Shown piece after piece: positions 33,416-41,449 of a DNA stretch of 64,000 bases. The notes under the pieces are model-generated. The model did not search any database, was not told the DNA's origin, and saw only the letters and a list, made by a program, of their open reading frames with translations. Every line of letters begins with the position of its first letter. Within the stretch, counting starts at the first letter, position 1. A program made the position numbers and the translations under genes. This DNA is from Amycolatopsis sp. NBC_01480. GTDB lineage: Bacteria; Actinomycetota; Actinomycetes; Mycobacteriales; Pseudonocardiaceae. The DNA is taken from assembly GCF_036227205.1 (NCBI RefSeq), contig NZ_CP109442.1, forward strand, positions 1,054,001 to 1,118,000, read 5' to 3'.

Positions 33416-34306
33416 TCACCTAACCTGAGGCAGAACCTCCTTCTGCAGCAACGAATACGTCTCCCGAGCCTCGGCCGGCGACCCGAACGTCGGGATGATC
33501 AGCTCGTCCAGGCCGGCCTCGCGCCAGCGGCCGATGGTGTCCACGATCTGCGCCACGGAGCCGCCGAACACGAAGCGCCCCGCCTGGGCGTCGACCTCGC
33601 CGAAGGTCAGCACCGCCTGTGTGGTGCGGCGGATGGACCGCGGGTCGCGGCCGAGGCGTTCGCAGTGCTGGTCGAGGATGGCGGACTTCTGGGCGAAGAC
33701 CTCGGGGTCGGACCAGCAGTTCCACTCGTCGGCGTGCTCGGCGACCAGGCCCAGCATGCGGCGCTCGCCGGAGGCGCCGATCAGGATCGGGAGGCGGGGC
33801 CGGACGACGGGCGTGCGCGGCGCGTCGGTGACCGTGTAGTACTCGCCCTCGACCGTGGTCCGCGGCTCGGTCAGCAGGCCGCGAATCACCTTCAGGCCTT
33901 CCTCGAACCGGTCGATGCGCTCGCGGACCGTGCCGAGCTGGATGCCGTACGCGGCGTGCTCGTTGAGCTGCCAGCCCGCGCCCACCCCGAGCACCAGGCG
34001 GCCGCCGCTGACGTTGTCGATGGTCGCCGCCATGTTCGCCAGCACGGCCGGGGGCCGGTAGGTCATGCCGGCGACCAGGCTGCCCAGCCGCACCCTCGGC
34101 ACCGCCGCCGCCAGCGCGGCCAGCACGCTGAAGCACTCGTTCAACGCCGGCTCCGCGACCGCTTCGGTCCCGGAGTTCATCATGAAGTGGTCCGCCGCCC
34201 AGACGCTGTCGTACCCCGCCTGCTCGACCTCGCCCGCCACCGCGAGCACGTCCTCGGTCGACCACCCGGGGCTCAGCCACGCCCCGACCGCCAGCTGCTC
34301 CGCCAC
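33416..34306 (-). CDS. LLM-class F420-dependent oxidoreductase
   Basis: 296 aa luciferase-like TIM barrel. Features: GYDSVWAADHFMMNSGTEAV, RVRLGSLVAGMTYRPPAVLA, ATIDNVSGGRLVLGVGAGWQ, EGEYYTV and RPRLPILIGASGERRMLGLV. These are typical of F420-dependent members in actinomycetes. Substrate unknown. GGAGG precedes GTG 34306 by about eight bases. Divergent from the ABC-F gene and its leader. Confidence 0.9.
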   Translation of the reverse strand: MAEQLAVGAWLSPGWSTEDVLAVAGEVEQAGYDSVWAADHFMMNSGTEAVAEPALNECFSVLAALAAAVPRVRLGSLVAGMTYRPPAVLANMAATIDNVSGGRLVLGVGAGWQLNEHAAYGIQLGTVRERIDRFEEGLKVIRGLLTEPRTTVEGEYYTVTDAPRTPVVRPRLPILIGASGERRMLGLVAEHADEWNCWSDPEVFAQKSAILDQHCERLGRDPRSIRRTTQAVLTFGEVDAQAGRFVFGGSVAQIVDTIGRWREAGLDELIIPTFGSPAEARETYSLLQKEVLPQVR

Positions 34307-34507
34307 CGGAGTCCTCCTCTCTTCGGCACGCCGTCCTGCGCGCCTGGTCCCCAGCCTGCCACGCACCACCGACAAGATCACCGACCGAGCGCTGATTCCG
34401 TTTAGCCGCAGCCATTCCCCGACCGGGCGGACGGCCCGTAACTCAGCTGAACCGGCGCACACTCTCTGCTACCGTTGAAGTGAAGAGCCGTGCAGAGGAG
34501 ATCCGAC

Positions 34508-34537
34508 GTGGCAGGTGAAGACGACATCTCCGGGTGA
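34508..34537 (+). CDS. Nine-codon leader peptide ahead of the ABC-F gene
   Basis: GTG 34508 to TGA 34537 encodes MAGEDDISG, with GAGGAG ending eight bases upstream. The stop overlaps a further GTG. Such short leaders with ribosome stalling control many antibiotic-resistance ABC-F genes (for example vmlR and lmrC types). Two hairpins follow before the main start. Confidence 0.55.
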   Translation: MAGEDDISG

Positions 34538-34553
34538 GTCCCGGAGGTAACAA

Positions 34554-34626
34554 GGCCACCGGCGGGCAGCCGCCGTGGCCATGCCGTCGTCCACTCCTTT
34601 CGCTGCGGGGCCGAGGTTCCGCAGCG
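34554..34626 (+). promoter_or_regulatory. Tandem hairpins in the ABC-F leader (candidate attenuator)
   Basis: Hairpin 1: GGCCACCGGCGG (34554-34565) with CCGCCGTGGCC (34570-34580), one bulged C. Hairpin 2: CGCTGCGG (34601-34608) with CCGCAGCG (34619-34626), perfect 8 bp. A pyrimidine run CTCCTTT at 34594-34600 lies between them. I see no classic U-tract, so premature termination might be Rho-like or the control translational. Confidence 0.5.
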
Positions 34627-34650
34627 CGCCACGAACCCGAGGTCTCTTTC

Positions 34651-36282
34651 ATGTCCGAAGCCTGCATCGTCGTGTCCGGCCTGTCCTTTTCCTGGCCCGA
34701 CGACACCCCGGTTTTCGACCGGCTGTCCGGCACGATCCCCGGCGGCCGCACCGGGCTCGTCGCCCCGAACGGCGCCGGGAAGTCCACCCTGCTCAAGCTC
34801 ATCGCGGACGAGCTGCGGCCGTCCGAAGGCAGTGTCACCACCGAAGGCCTGCTCGGCTACCTCCCGCAGAGCCTGCCGCTGACCGGTGAGCTGACCGTCG
34901 CCGAGGTCATGGGAGCCGCCCCGATCCTGCGGGCGCTGGCGGCGGTCGAATCCGGCGACGTCGCCGAAGAGCACTTCACCGCCATCGGCACCGACTGGGA
35001 CATCGAGGAGCGCACCCACGCCCAGCTGGACCGGCTGGGTCTCGGCGCGGTCGCGCTCGACCGCCGCCTGAGCACACTCAGCGGCGGCCAGATCGTCTCC
35101 CTGGGACTCGCCGCCCAGCTCCTCAGGAACCCGGACGTCCTGCTGCTCGACGAGCCCACCAACAACCTGGATCTCGAGGCGCGCCACCGGCTTTACGGCG
35201 CGCTCGAAGACTGGCACGGCTGCCTGCTCCTGGTCAGCCACGACCGGGCGCTGCTCGACCGGATGGACCGCATCGCCGAGCTGAACGGCGGCGAAATCCG
35301 GTTCCACGGCGGGAATTTCACCCAGTACGAGCAGGCGGTCGAGGCCGCGCGCGAAGTCGCGGAAAAGAACGTCCGCAACGCCGAGCAGGACGTCAAACGC
35401 GAGAAACGCGAGATGCAGCAGGCGCGTGAGCGCGCGGCCCGCCGGGCGAGCAACGCTCAGCGCAACGTCGCGAACGCCGGTCTGCCCAAGATCTTCGCCG
35501 GCACTATGAAACGCAACGCCCAGGAGTCGGCGGCCAAGGCGGACCGGACGCGCTCGGCCAGGGTCAGCGCGGCCAAGGCCCGGCTCGACCAAGCCGAGCG
35601 AACGCTGCGAGACGACCAGAAAATCGCGCTGGAACTGCCGCAGACCGCCGTCCCGGCCGGCCGCACGCTGTTCCTCGGCGAGCGTCTGCGAGTGAACTAC
35701 GGCGACCGCGAGCTGTTCACCGGCGACGGCGCGGACCTGGCCGTCCGCGGCCCCGAGCGAATCGCGCTGACCGGCCCCAACGGCGCCGGGAAGTCCACCC
35801 TGTTACGTCTGGTCCACGGCGACCTGGCCCCGGACAGCGGGGACCTGAAACGGGCGGAGGGGCGGATTGCCTACCTGTCCCAGCGCCTCGACCTGCTGGA
35901 CGAAACCCGCACCATCGCGGAGAACCTGGCCGCCGCCGCGCCCGCGATGCCGCCCGCCGACCGGATGAACCTGTTGGCGCGCTTCCTGTTCCGCGGCTCC
36001 CGCGCGCACCTGCCGGTCGGCGTCCTCTCCGGCGGCGAGCGCCTGCGGGCTACGCTGGCCTGCATCCTGTTCGCCGAGCCGGCGCCGCAACTCCTGCTAC
36101 TGGACGAGCCGACCAACAACCTCGACCTGGTCAGCGCCGGCCAGCTGGAGAGCGCGCTGAACGCCTACCAGGGCGCGTTCATCGTGATCAGCCACGACGA
36201 GCGTTTCCTGGCCGAAATCGGCGTCGCCCGGTGGCTCCGGCTCGACGGCGGGCAGCTGCGGGAGACGGCCGCGCCCGAGTGA
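34651..36282 (+). CDS. ABC-F family ribosomal protection-type ATPase
   Basis: 543 aa soluble protein with two ABC cassettes and no membrane domain. Cassette 1: Walker A APNGAGKST, signature LSGGQ, Walker B LLLDEPTNNLDLEA. Cassette 2: Walker A GPNGAGKST, signature LSGGERLR, LLLDEPTNNLDL. Between them a helical interdomain linker (about 215-340) is rich in Arg/Lys (EKREMQQARERAARRAS), longer than in housekeeping EttA and like antibiotic-resistance ABC-Fs that reach the peptidyl-transferase centre. ATG 34651 has GAGG 11 bases upstream. The leader peptide and hairpins support antibiotic-induced expression. Confidence 0.9.
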   Translation: MSEACIVVSGLSFSWPDDTPVFDRLSGTIPGGRTGLVAPNGAGKSTLLKLIADELRPSEGSVTTEGLLGYLPQSLPLTGELTVAEVMGAAPILRALAAVESGDVAEEHFTAIGTDWDIEERTHAQLDRLGLGAVALDRRLSTLSGGQIVSLGLAAQLLRNPDVLLLDEPTNNLDLEARHRLYGALEDWHGCLLLVSHDRALLDRMDRIAELNGGEIRFHGGNFTQYEQAVEAAREVAEKNVRNAEQDVKREKREMQQARERAARRASNAQRNVANAGLPKIFAGTMKRNAQESAAKADRTRSARVSAAKARLDQAERTLRDDQKIALELPQTAVPAGRTLFLGERLRVNYGDRELFTGDGADLAVRGPERIALTGPNGAGKSTLLRLVHGDLAPDSGDLKRAEGRIAYLSQRLDLLDETRTIAENLAAAAPAMPPADRMNLLARFLFRGSRAHLPVGVLSGGERLRATLACILFAEPAPQLLLLDEPTNNLDLVSAGQLESALNAYQGAFIVISHDERFLAEIGVARWLRLDGGQLRETAAPE

Positions 36283-36306
36283 GCCGTCCACAGTGCACAG
36301 ACGCGG

Positions 36307-37257
36307 TCAGGGAGTCAGCACGATGCGCTGTCCCGGTGCGGTCGGGGTGGACCACGCCTGCTCGACCTGCTCCAGCGGCATCGGCACGGCGTCCACGGCG
36401 AAGGTGCCGGCCGTGATCTCCGCGGCCAGCGACGGCAGTTCGGCGACGATGCCGGCTGCCGTCACCGAGCCCTGGCCGCTGCCGAGGACGGTCAGGTTCC
36501 CGGCGCGCAGCAGGGCCGAGGGCAGCGTGATGTCCCGGCCGGCCATGGCACCGATCTGCACCCAGGACAGCGCCTTCGCCCGGTCGGAGCGCGCCGTCAT
36601 CAGCTCGGTCATGGCCTCCTCGGCGGGCTGTCCCCACAGGTAGTCGATGACCACGTCGACGTCCGCGGCCGCGCGGGCGAGCGCGTCCGGCTCGTCGGTG
36701 CCGAGGCGCACCACCTCGTCGGCGCCGAGGGACTTCAGCACGTCCAGGCGATCCGGATCACGACCCGCGCCGACCACGCGAGCGGCCCCGAGGTGCTTCG
36801 CGATCTGCACCGCGAGCTGCCCCGCGTTGCCAGTGGCGCCCAGTACCAGCACGGATCCGCCCGGCTGGAACGCGACGCGGCGGCGCAGCGCGACCCACGA
36901 CGACATGCCGGGGTTCATCGCCGCCGCCACCGCGGCCGGGTCCGTGCCGGGCGGCAGCGTGACGGCCCGGCGCCGGTCGACGACCGCCTGCTCGGCCATG
37001 GTGCCCGGCACACCGTCGTCGGCGACGAAATACAGCAGCTCCCCGGACGGCGCGCGGCCGACCGCGTCCACGCCCGGGACCATCGGCAGGGTGCCGTCTG
37101 AGGTGTAGTGACTGCCGTTCGCGGCGGAGCGGACCCGCGGGTGCAGGCCGGCGGCCAGGACGTCCACCAGCACCTCCCGCTCGTCCGAGGCGACCGGCGC
37201 CGGGAAGGTGTCGTAACGGGGCGGCGCGCTGAAGGAGCGGACTACTGCGGCGTGCAT
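36307..37257 (-). CDS. Zinc-independent quinone oxidoreductase-like MDR protein
   Basis: 316 aa medium-chain dehydrogenase/reductase. N-terminal GroES-like domain (about 1-120, VPGVDAVGRAPSGELLYFVA), then a Rossmann domain with the NADP motif VLVLGATGNAGQLAVQIAKH and VVGAGRDPDRLDVLKSLGAD. No zinc-ligand cysteines are seen, consistent with the quinone oxidoreductase branch. Divergent from a MarR gene, with two direct-repeat operators between them. Confidence 0.9.
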   Translation of the reverse strand: MHAAVVRSFSAPPRYDTFPAPVASDEREVLVDVLAAGLHPRVRSAANGSHYTSDGTLPMVPGVDAVGRAPSGELLYFVADDGVPGTMAEQAVVDRRRAVTLPPGTDPAAVAAAMNPGMSSWVALRRRVAFQPGGSVLVLGATGNAGQLAVQIAKHLGAARVVGAGRDPDRLDVLKSLGADEVVRLGTDEPDALARAAADVDVVIDYLWGQPAEEAMTELMTARSDRAKALSWVQIGAMAGRDITLPSALLRAGNLTVLGSGQGSVTAAGIVAELPSLAAEITAGTFAVDAVPMPLEQVEQAWSTPTAPGQRIVLTP

Positions 37258-37278
37258 GTGGTTCTCCAGTCCGGAACT

Positions 37279-37297
37279 TAGTTTGTGGCACGTACTA
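37279..37297. promoter_or_regulatory. MarR operator site 1
   Basis: TAGTTTGTGGCACGTACTA, bounded by inverted TAGT/ACTA. It matches site 2 at 17 of 19 positions and lies 30 bp from it. Confidence 0.75.
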
Positions 37298-37308
37298 CTT
37301 GACCAAGG

Positions 37309-37327
37309 TAGTTTGCGCCACGTACTA
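37309..37327. promoter_or_regulatory. MarR operator site 2
   Basis: TAGTTTGCGCCACGTACTA. It covers the -35/spacer of a likely MarR promoter whose -10 is TAGGAT at 37335-37340. With that -10, transcription would start at about the ATG, so the mRNA may be leaderless. Confidence 0.75.
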
Positions 37328-37347
37328 AGTCAACTAGGATCAACCCC

Positions 37348-37785
37348 ATGCGCACCGAGCCGGCCCAGCCCCTGAACACGGTGGACGCCCTCGTCCAGTT
37401 GTCCTTCCTGATCCAGGGGGTGCTGTCCGAGGCCGGAGCCGAACACGACCTGTCGATCGTCCAGATCCGGCTGCTCGGCGTCCTGCGCGACCGCCGGCCC
37501 GGCATGCTCGAGCTGGGCAGTCACCTCGGCCTGGACAAGTCGTCCATGACCGGGCTGGTCGGCCGCGCGGAGAAACGCGGTCTGGTCCAGCGTTCGCCCT
37601 CACCCCATGACGGCCGCGCCGTGCTGGTCTCGCTGACCCCGCTCGGCCGCCAGCTCATGCAGCGGTGCGCCGCCGTGGTCGACCGCCGGATCACCGAACT
37701 GACCGAACCGCTCACCGCCACCCAGCGCGCTCAGCTCACCCAACTCGCGGGCGCGCTCGTCGGCACACCGCTCCTGGACGCCTGA
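37348..37785 (+). CDS. MarR-family regulator
   Basis: 145 aa. Winged helix at about 25-115: SIVQIRLLGVLRDRRPGMLE, LGSHLGLDKSSMTGLVGRAE, KRGLVQRSPSPHDGRAVLVS, with the wing DGR motif. Helices at both ends form the dimer interface. Redox or phenolic sensing is common in the family; no Cys suitable for an OhrR switch is obvious. Probably represses itself and the divergent quinone oxidoreductase gene through the two 19-bp sites. Confidence 0.92.
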   Translation: MRTEPAQPLNTVDALVQLSFLIQGVLSEAGAEHDLSIVQIRLLGVLRDRRPGMLELGSHLGLDKSSMTGLVGRAEKRGLVQRSPSPHDGRAVLVSLTPLGRQLMQRCAAVVDRRITELTEPLTATQRAQLTQLAGALVGTPLLDA

Positions 37786-37956
37786 CCGTATTACCGCCAC
37801 GTTTCTTCACGGCCGGCCGAATCCGGCGGTTTCCCGCATATCGGCTTTCCGGGCGGACACCGCCGGCCCGGCCCTCCACAGTGGATTTCTGTTATTGTTC
37901 GCGCAAGTCGCGCGGATCCGCGCTGCTGGAGATCCACCGAGGAGGAAAAACCCGGT

Positions 37957-38352
37957 ATGGCTCAGAAGGTCCTCGTCCAGATGGTGGACGACATCGACGG
38001 CGGCGTGGCTCACCAGACCGTGCCGTTCGGTCTCGACGGCATTCAGTACGAGATCGATCTCTCGGACGAGAACGCGGTATCCCTGCGTGACGAGTTCGCC
38101 CGCTACATCGCCGCTTCCCGGCGCACCGGCGGCCGGAAGGTCCGCGTGGCGGCCGGGATCTCGCCGACCGTGACGCCGGCCGACCGCGAGCGCTCGCGCC
38201 AGATCCGCGCCTGGGCGATCGAAAACGGCTGGTCGGTCTCCGAGCGGGGGCGCATTCCCAGCGAGGTCATCGCCGCCTTTGAAGAGAGCGAACGCGAAGC
38301 GGCCGCCCCGCGCAAGCGAGGCCGCGCGAAGAAAGCCGGCGCGAAATCCTGA
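37957..38352 (+). CDS. lsr2: Lsr2 nucleoid-associated silencer
   Basis: 131 aa. The N-terminal dimerisation domain is KVLVQMVDDIDGG and the following beta strands (GIQYEIDLSDENA, LRDEFARYI). The C-terminal DNA-binding domain (about 78-115) is SRQIRAWAIENGWSVSERGR IPSEVIAAFEE, with the minor-groove RGR motif. Lsr2 is the actinobacterial H-NS analogue that silences AT-rich, often acquired, DNA. A GAGGAGG site lies 11 bases before ATG 37957. Monocistronic, closed by a terminator. Confidence 0.95.
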   Translation: MAQKVLVQMVDDIDGGVAHQTVPFGLDGIQYEIDLSDENAVSLRDEFARYIAASRRTGGRKVRVAAGISPTVTPADRERSRQIRAWAIENGWSVSERGRIPSEVIAAFEESEREAAAPRKRGRAKKAGAKS

Positions 38353-38385
38353 AGCCCGGCGTGCGCGCCCGGGATTTCTTCCCGC

Positions 38386-38429
38386 CCCGGTGAGCTGAGC
38401 CGGGAAATCGGACGGTTCAGCTCACCGGG
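38386..38429. terminator. Terminator after lsr2
   Basis: Perfect 13-bp stem CCCGGTGAGCTGA (38386-38398) / TCAGCTCACCGGG (38417-38429) with an 18-nt loop. A second, AT-rich palindrome ATTGGAAA-AAA-TTTCCAAT (38442-38460) follows, an unusual AT island for this genome and so a possible Lsr2-binding site or second terminator. Confidence 0.75.
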
Positions 38430-38621
38430 CGCGGTACCGGAATTGGAAAAAATTTCCAATCTCCTGGTCAGCGAAGTGTGATCATGATCAACCGCGGGCC
38501 AGTCCTGCGGTGCCGTACCCCGGCGGCCGGGTTTTCATCGCCGAAACCGGGCCGTCATACAGCCGGAAACCGGGGTCGCGGCCGAAGCCGATTCCGCCGG
38601 GAAATCGTATTCCGGACCCGC

Positions 38622-39011
38622 TCAGGAACGAGGACGGCGCGGGCCGCCCTGCTCCTTGACGCGCACGGCTTCCTTGCGGACCTCGGCCTGCGTGTCGCGT
38701 TCGCGCTGCAGCCAGTCCGGGCCCGCCGACTTGATCTCGTCGATCTGCTCGGTGGTCAGGGCCTCGGTGATCCCGCCGCGGGCGAGGCCGCCGATGGAGA
38801 TGCCCAGCTTGGCCGCGATGACCGAGCGCGGGTGCGGGCCGTTGCGCCGCAGCTCACGGAGCCATTCGGGCGGGTCGGTCTGCAGGGCGTTCAGCTCGTC
38901 GCGCGAAACGACACCCTCCTGGAACTGGGCGGGGGTGGCTTCGAGGTACACGCCCAGCTTCTTCGCCGCGGTCGCGGGCTTCATCGTCTGGGGGGACTTG
39001 GGCGACGTCAT
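38622..39011 (-). CDS. DUF5997-family protein
   Basis: 129 aa, soluble, helical and charged: KPATAAKKLGVYLEATPAQF, QEGVVSRDELNALQTDPPEW, LRELRRNGPHPRSVIAAKLG, then an Arg/Lys/Pro-rich tail. Members of this family regularly stand head to head with a LysR-like substrate-binding protein in actinobacteria, as here with 58 bp between starts. Its helical ISIGGLARGGITEALTTEQI region could be DNA-binding. Function unknown. Confidence 0.8.
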   Translation of the reverse strand: MTSPKSPQTMKPATAAKKLGVYLEATPAQFQEGVVSRDELNALQTDPPEWLRELRRNGPHPRSVIAAKLGISIGGLARGGITEALTTEQIDEIKSAGPDWLQRERDTQAEVRKEAVRVKEQGGPRRPRS

Positions 39012-39069
39012 GGCGTCCAGGGTAACGAGCGCGTGCGCCGCCCCTGATCACGCCCGGTAATCTGGCCTC

Positions 39070-39816
39070 GTGACAGGCTCGGAGGACCCCCCGTCGTTCA
39101 GGCTCGGCTACGTCCCCGGGGTGACGCCGGCGAAGTGGGTGCGGACCTGGCAGGAGCGCTCGCCCGGGGTTCCGCTGGTCCTGGTCGCGACGCCCGCCGC
39201 TGAGGCTGCGGCCCTGGTGCGCGAAGGCGACGCCGATGCGGTCCTGCTGCGTCTGCCGGTCGACCGGACCGGGCTGCACGCGATCCCGCTGTACACCGAG
39301 ACGACGGTGGTCGTGGCCCCGAAGGATCACCTCCTGGCCGCGGCCGATGAGGTGTCCGCCGAGGATCTGGCCGACGACGTCGTGCTGCATCCCCTCGACG
39401 ACACGCTCGATTGGGAGCAGCCGCCCGGCCTCCCGGCGCTGGAACGTCCGGCCACCACGGCGGACGCCATCGAGCTGGTGGCCGCGGGCGTGGGGCTGCT
39501 CGTCGTGCCGCAGTCGCTGGCGCGGCTGCACCACCGCAAAGACCTGACCTACCGGACGCTCGTCGACGCGCCGGAATCACGCGTCGCGCTGTCGTGGCCG
39601 GACGAGGAAACCAGCGACCTGATGGAGTTGTTCATCGGGATCGTCCGCGGGCGGACCGTGAACAGTACCCGTGGACGGCAGGCGGCTCCGGCTCCGGCTG
39701 CTCGGAAACGTAGTGAGGGCAACGGAAAGAAGCCTGCGGGCGGTAAGCCGGGCGGACGTGGCGGGCCGCGCGGGGCGGGCGCGGCCAAGCGCGGGAAACC
39801 CCGGCGCCGGTCGTAG
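39070..39816 (+). CDS. LysR-type substrate-binding domain protein without HTH
   Basis: 248 aa. Residues about 8-195 are a LysR effector domain: FRLGYVPGVTPAKWVRTWQE, DADAVLLRLPVDRTGLHAIP, TTVVVAPKDHLLAAADEVSA and ELVAAGVGLLVVPQSLARLH. No N-terminal winged helix exists in the frame or immediately upstream, so it is not simply truncated. Instead there is a basic, glycine-rich C-terminal tail of about 45 residues (AARKRSEGNGKKPAGGKPGG) that could bind nucleic acid. Divergent partner of the DUF5997 gene. Confidence 0.85.
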   Translation: MTGSEDPPSFRLGYVPGVTPAKWVRTWQERSPGVPLVLVATPAAEAAALVREGDADAVLLRLPVDRTGLHAIPLYTETTVVVAPKDHLLAAADEVSAEDLADDVVLHPLDDTLDWEQPPGLPALERPATTADAIELVAAGVGLLVVPQSLARLHHRKDLTYRTLVDAPESRVALSWPDEETSDLMELFIGIVRGRTVNSTRGRQAAPAPAARKRSEGNGKKPAGGKPGGRGGPRGAGAAKRGKPRRRS

Positions 39817-40120
39817 CCGCCGGTTTTTGTCGGTGGGTGCTGTCATGATCTTCCGCATGGGAAAACGACAGCACTCAGCCCTCCCGGTCACGGCCCGGAT
39901 CGGAGGCGCGGCAACACAAACGGGCCAGAGGTCGCCGGGTTTCGGTGGTCGTCGTGGTCTGGTCGCGCGACTGAAATCGTTGGTGCGAAACGGTTTTCTG
40001 AAAATCCGCGACGTCGTCTCCGAGGGCCGACCACGCCTTTCCGGCGTTGAGTACCGGCTGCCCGGGCGGATGACGAACGCTGTTGACGAAGCGCGGCACA
40101 CTCACGAGCGGCGAAGACCG
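39817..40120. other. Gene-poor 304-bp interval
   Basis: I see no convincing gene. GTGCTGTC (39837-39844) and GACAGCAC (39867-39874) form an 8-bp inverted repeat around 22 nt, possibly a weak terminator for the LysR-like gene. Short frames in both strands are low in coding character. Confidence 0.4.
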
Positions 40121-40291
40121 TCAGCCGCGAATGCCCACGACCTCGGCCACCGGCCAGGCGTCCAGGTGGGCCAGCAGCCAGGCGAGTTCAGCGGCGTCGA
40201 TCACCCCGGCGTCGGCCGCGCGGATCCAGGCGCTCGCCGCCCGTTCGGTGAATTCACGATCGACCAGTGGTCGCGTGTCGTGTCTCTTCAT
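40121..40291 (-). CDS. Small protein, 56 aa, unknown
   Basis: From ATG 40291 the frame reads MKRHDTRPLVDREFTERAAS and ends AWPVAEVVGIRG. GGGGAG lies six bases upstream. It is compact and amphipathic (two probable helices) with no Cys and no membrane segment. A 595-residue frame extends upstream through the opposing regulator gene but is a shadow. Probable but unproven gene; function unknown. Confidence 0.45.
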   Translation of the reverse strand: MKRHDTRPLVDREFTERAASAWIRAADAGVIDAAELAWLLAHLDAWPVAEVVGIRG

Positions 40292-40540
40292 GGTCGCTCC
40301 CCGACCGCAGATCGTCTTCTGCCTGCCCCGAGGTCTTGGAGGTCTGCACCCCAGCATAATCGCCTTGGCCATTTCGGCAGCGCTCGTCCGCTGTCCTCGG
40401 GGACTGTTCCGGCCGTTCCGACTGTTCCGGCGACCGGCACCATTCGCGCCGACCGGCCGCTGGGCACCGGCGGGAGGGTAGGAGTGCGGCGGCCACCTTG
40501 AGCGCCCCAAGGCCCGTCCCACCGTTTTAGGCTGGGCTTC

Positions 40541-41404
40541 ATGGACAGCGAGAACCCCATCGGGCAGTTCCTCCGGGCCCGCCGTGAACTCGTGGACCCC
40601 GCCGAACTGGGCCTGGAGGTCGGGCCGCGGCGGCGGGTCTCGGGGTTGCGGCGTGAGGAGGTCGCGCTGCTGGCCGGGGTCAGCACCGACTACTACGTGC
40701 GGTTGGAGCAGGGGCGCGAGCGGAACCCGTCGGCCCAGGTGGTCGAGGCGCTGGCGCGGGCCCTCCAGCTGGACGAAGAGGCGGTCGCGCACCTGCACAA
40801 GCTCGCCAGCCCCGGGCCGGCCCGGCGAAGGCGCACCCCTCAGGGGGAGCGCGTCAGCCGTCAGCTGGTTCAGCTGATGGACGCCTGGCCGCGGACTCCG
40901 GCGCTGGTACTGGGGCGCTGCCTGGGCGTGCTGGCCGGCAACGCTCTGGGCAAGGCGCTGTTCGGCGGCCACGAGCACAGCGACGACCTCATCCGGCTGG
41001 TATTCCTCGATCCGGACGCTCGCGAGTTCTACCCGGACTGGGAGCGGGTCGCGGTCAACACGGTCGGCGGCCTGCGCGCGACGGCCGGCCTCGATCCCGA
41101 CGACCCGCTCCTGATCGAGACCGTGGGCGAGTTGTCGGTGAAGAGCCCGGAGTTCCGCCGGCTTTGGGCGCGCCACGACATCCGCCAGAAAACCAAGGAG
41201 ACAAAACGGTTCCACCACCGCCTGGTCGGCGGCCTGACCCTGCACTACGAATCCCTGACCGTGAACAGTGCGCCGGGCCAGCAACTGGTGGTGTACCAGG
41301 CCGATCCGGGCAGTCCGTCCGAAGAGGCGCTGGCGCTGCTCGGCAGCCTGACCGCCGCGGAAAGCCCGCGCGAAACCGGGAAGCGCATTCCCAACGAGAA
41401 CTGA
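40541..41404 (+). CDS. XRE-family regulator with MmyB-type domain (second copy)
   Basis: 287 aa, a paralogue of the gene at 528. The HTH (about 5-75) has VSGLRREEVALLAGVSTDYY and RLEQGRERNPS; the MmyB pocket (about 105-275) has LDPDAREFYPDW, LWARHDIRQKTKETKRF and VYQADPGSPSEEAL. Two dehydrogenase genes follow on the same strand after 45 bp and are likely targets. The start ATG 40541 sits about 40 bp downstream of a GC-rich stretch with no obvious ribosome site. Confidence 0.92.
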   Translation: MDSENPIGQFLRARRELVDPAELGLEVGPRRRVSGLRREEVALLAGVSTDYYVRLEQGRERNPSAQVVEALARALQLDEEAVAHLHKLASPGPARRRRTPQGERVSRQLVQLMDAWPRTPALVLGRCLGVLAGNALGKALFGGHEHSDDLIRLVFLDPDAREFYPDWERVAVNTVGGLRATAGLDPDDPLLIETVGELSVKSPEFRRLWARHDIRQKTKETKRFHHRLVGGLTLHYESLTVNSAPGQQLVVYQADPGSPSEEALALLGSLTAAESPRETGKRIPNEN

Positions 41405-41449
41405 TTTCCGTTTAGTACCAGCAATTCCTATTCCTACCGGGGAAGAACC

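Noticed and set aside
39877..40105. 76-codon minus-strand frame in the gap after the LysR-like gene
   Set aside because: No ribosome site, no family, and atypical composition.
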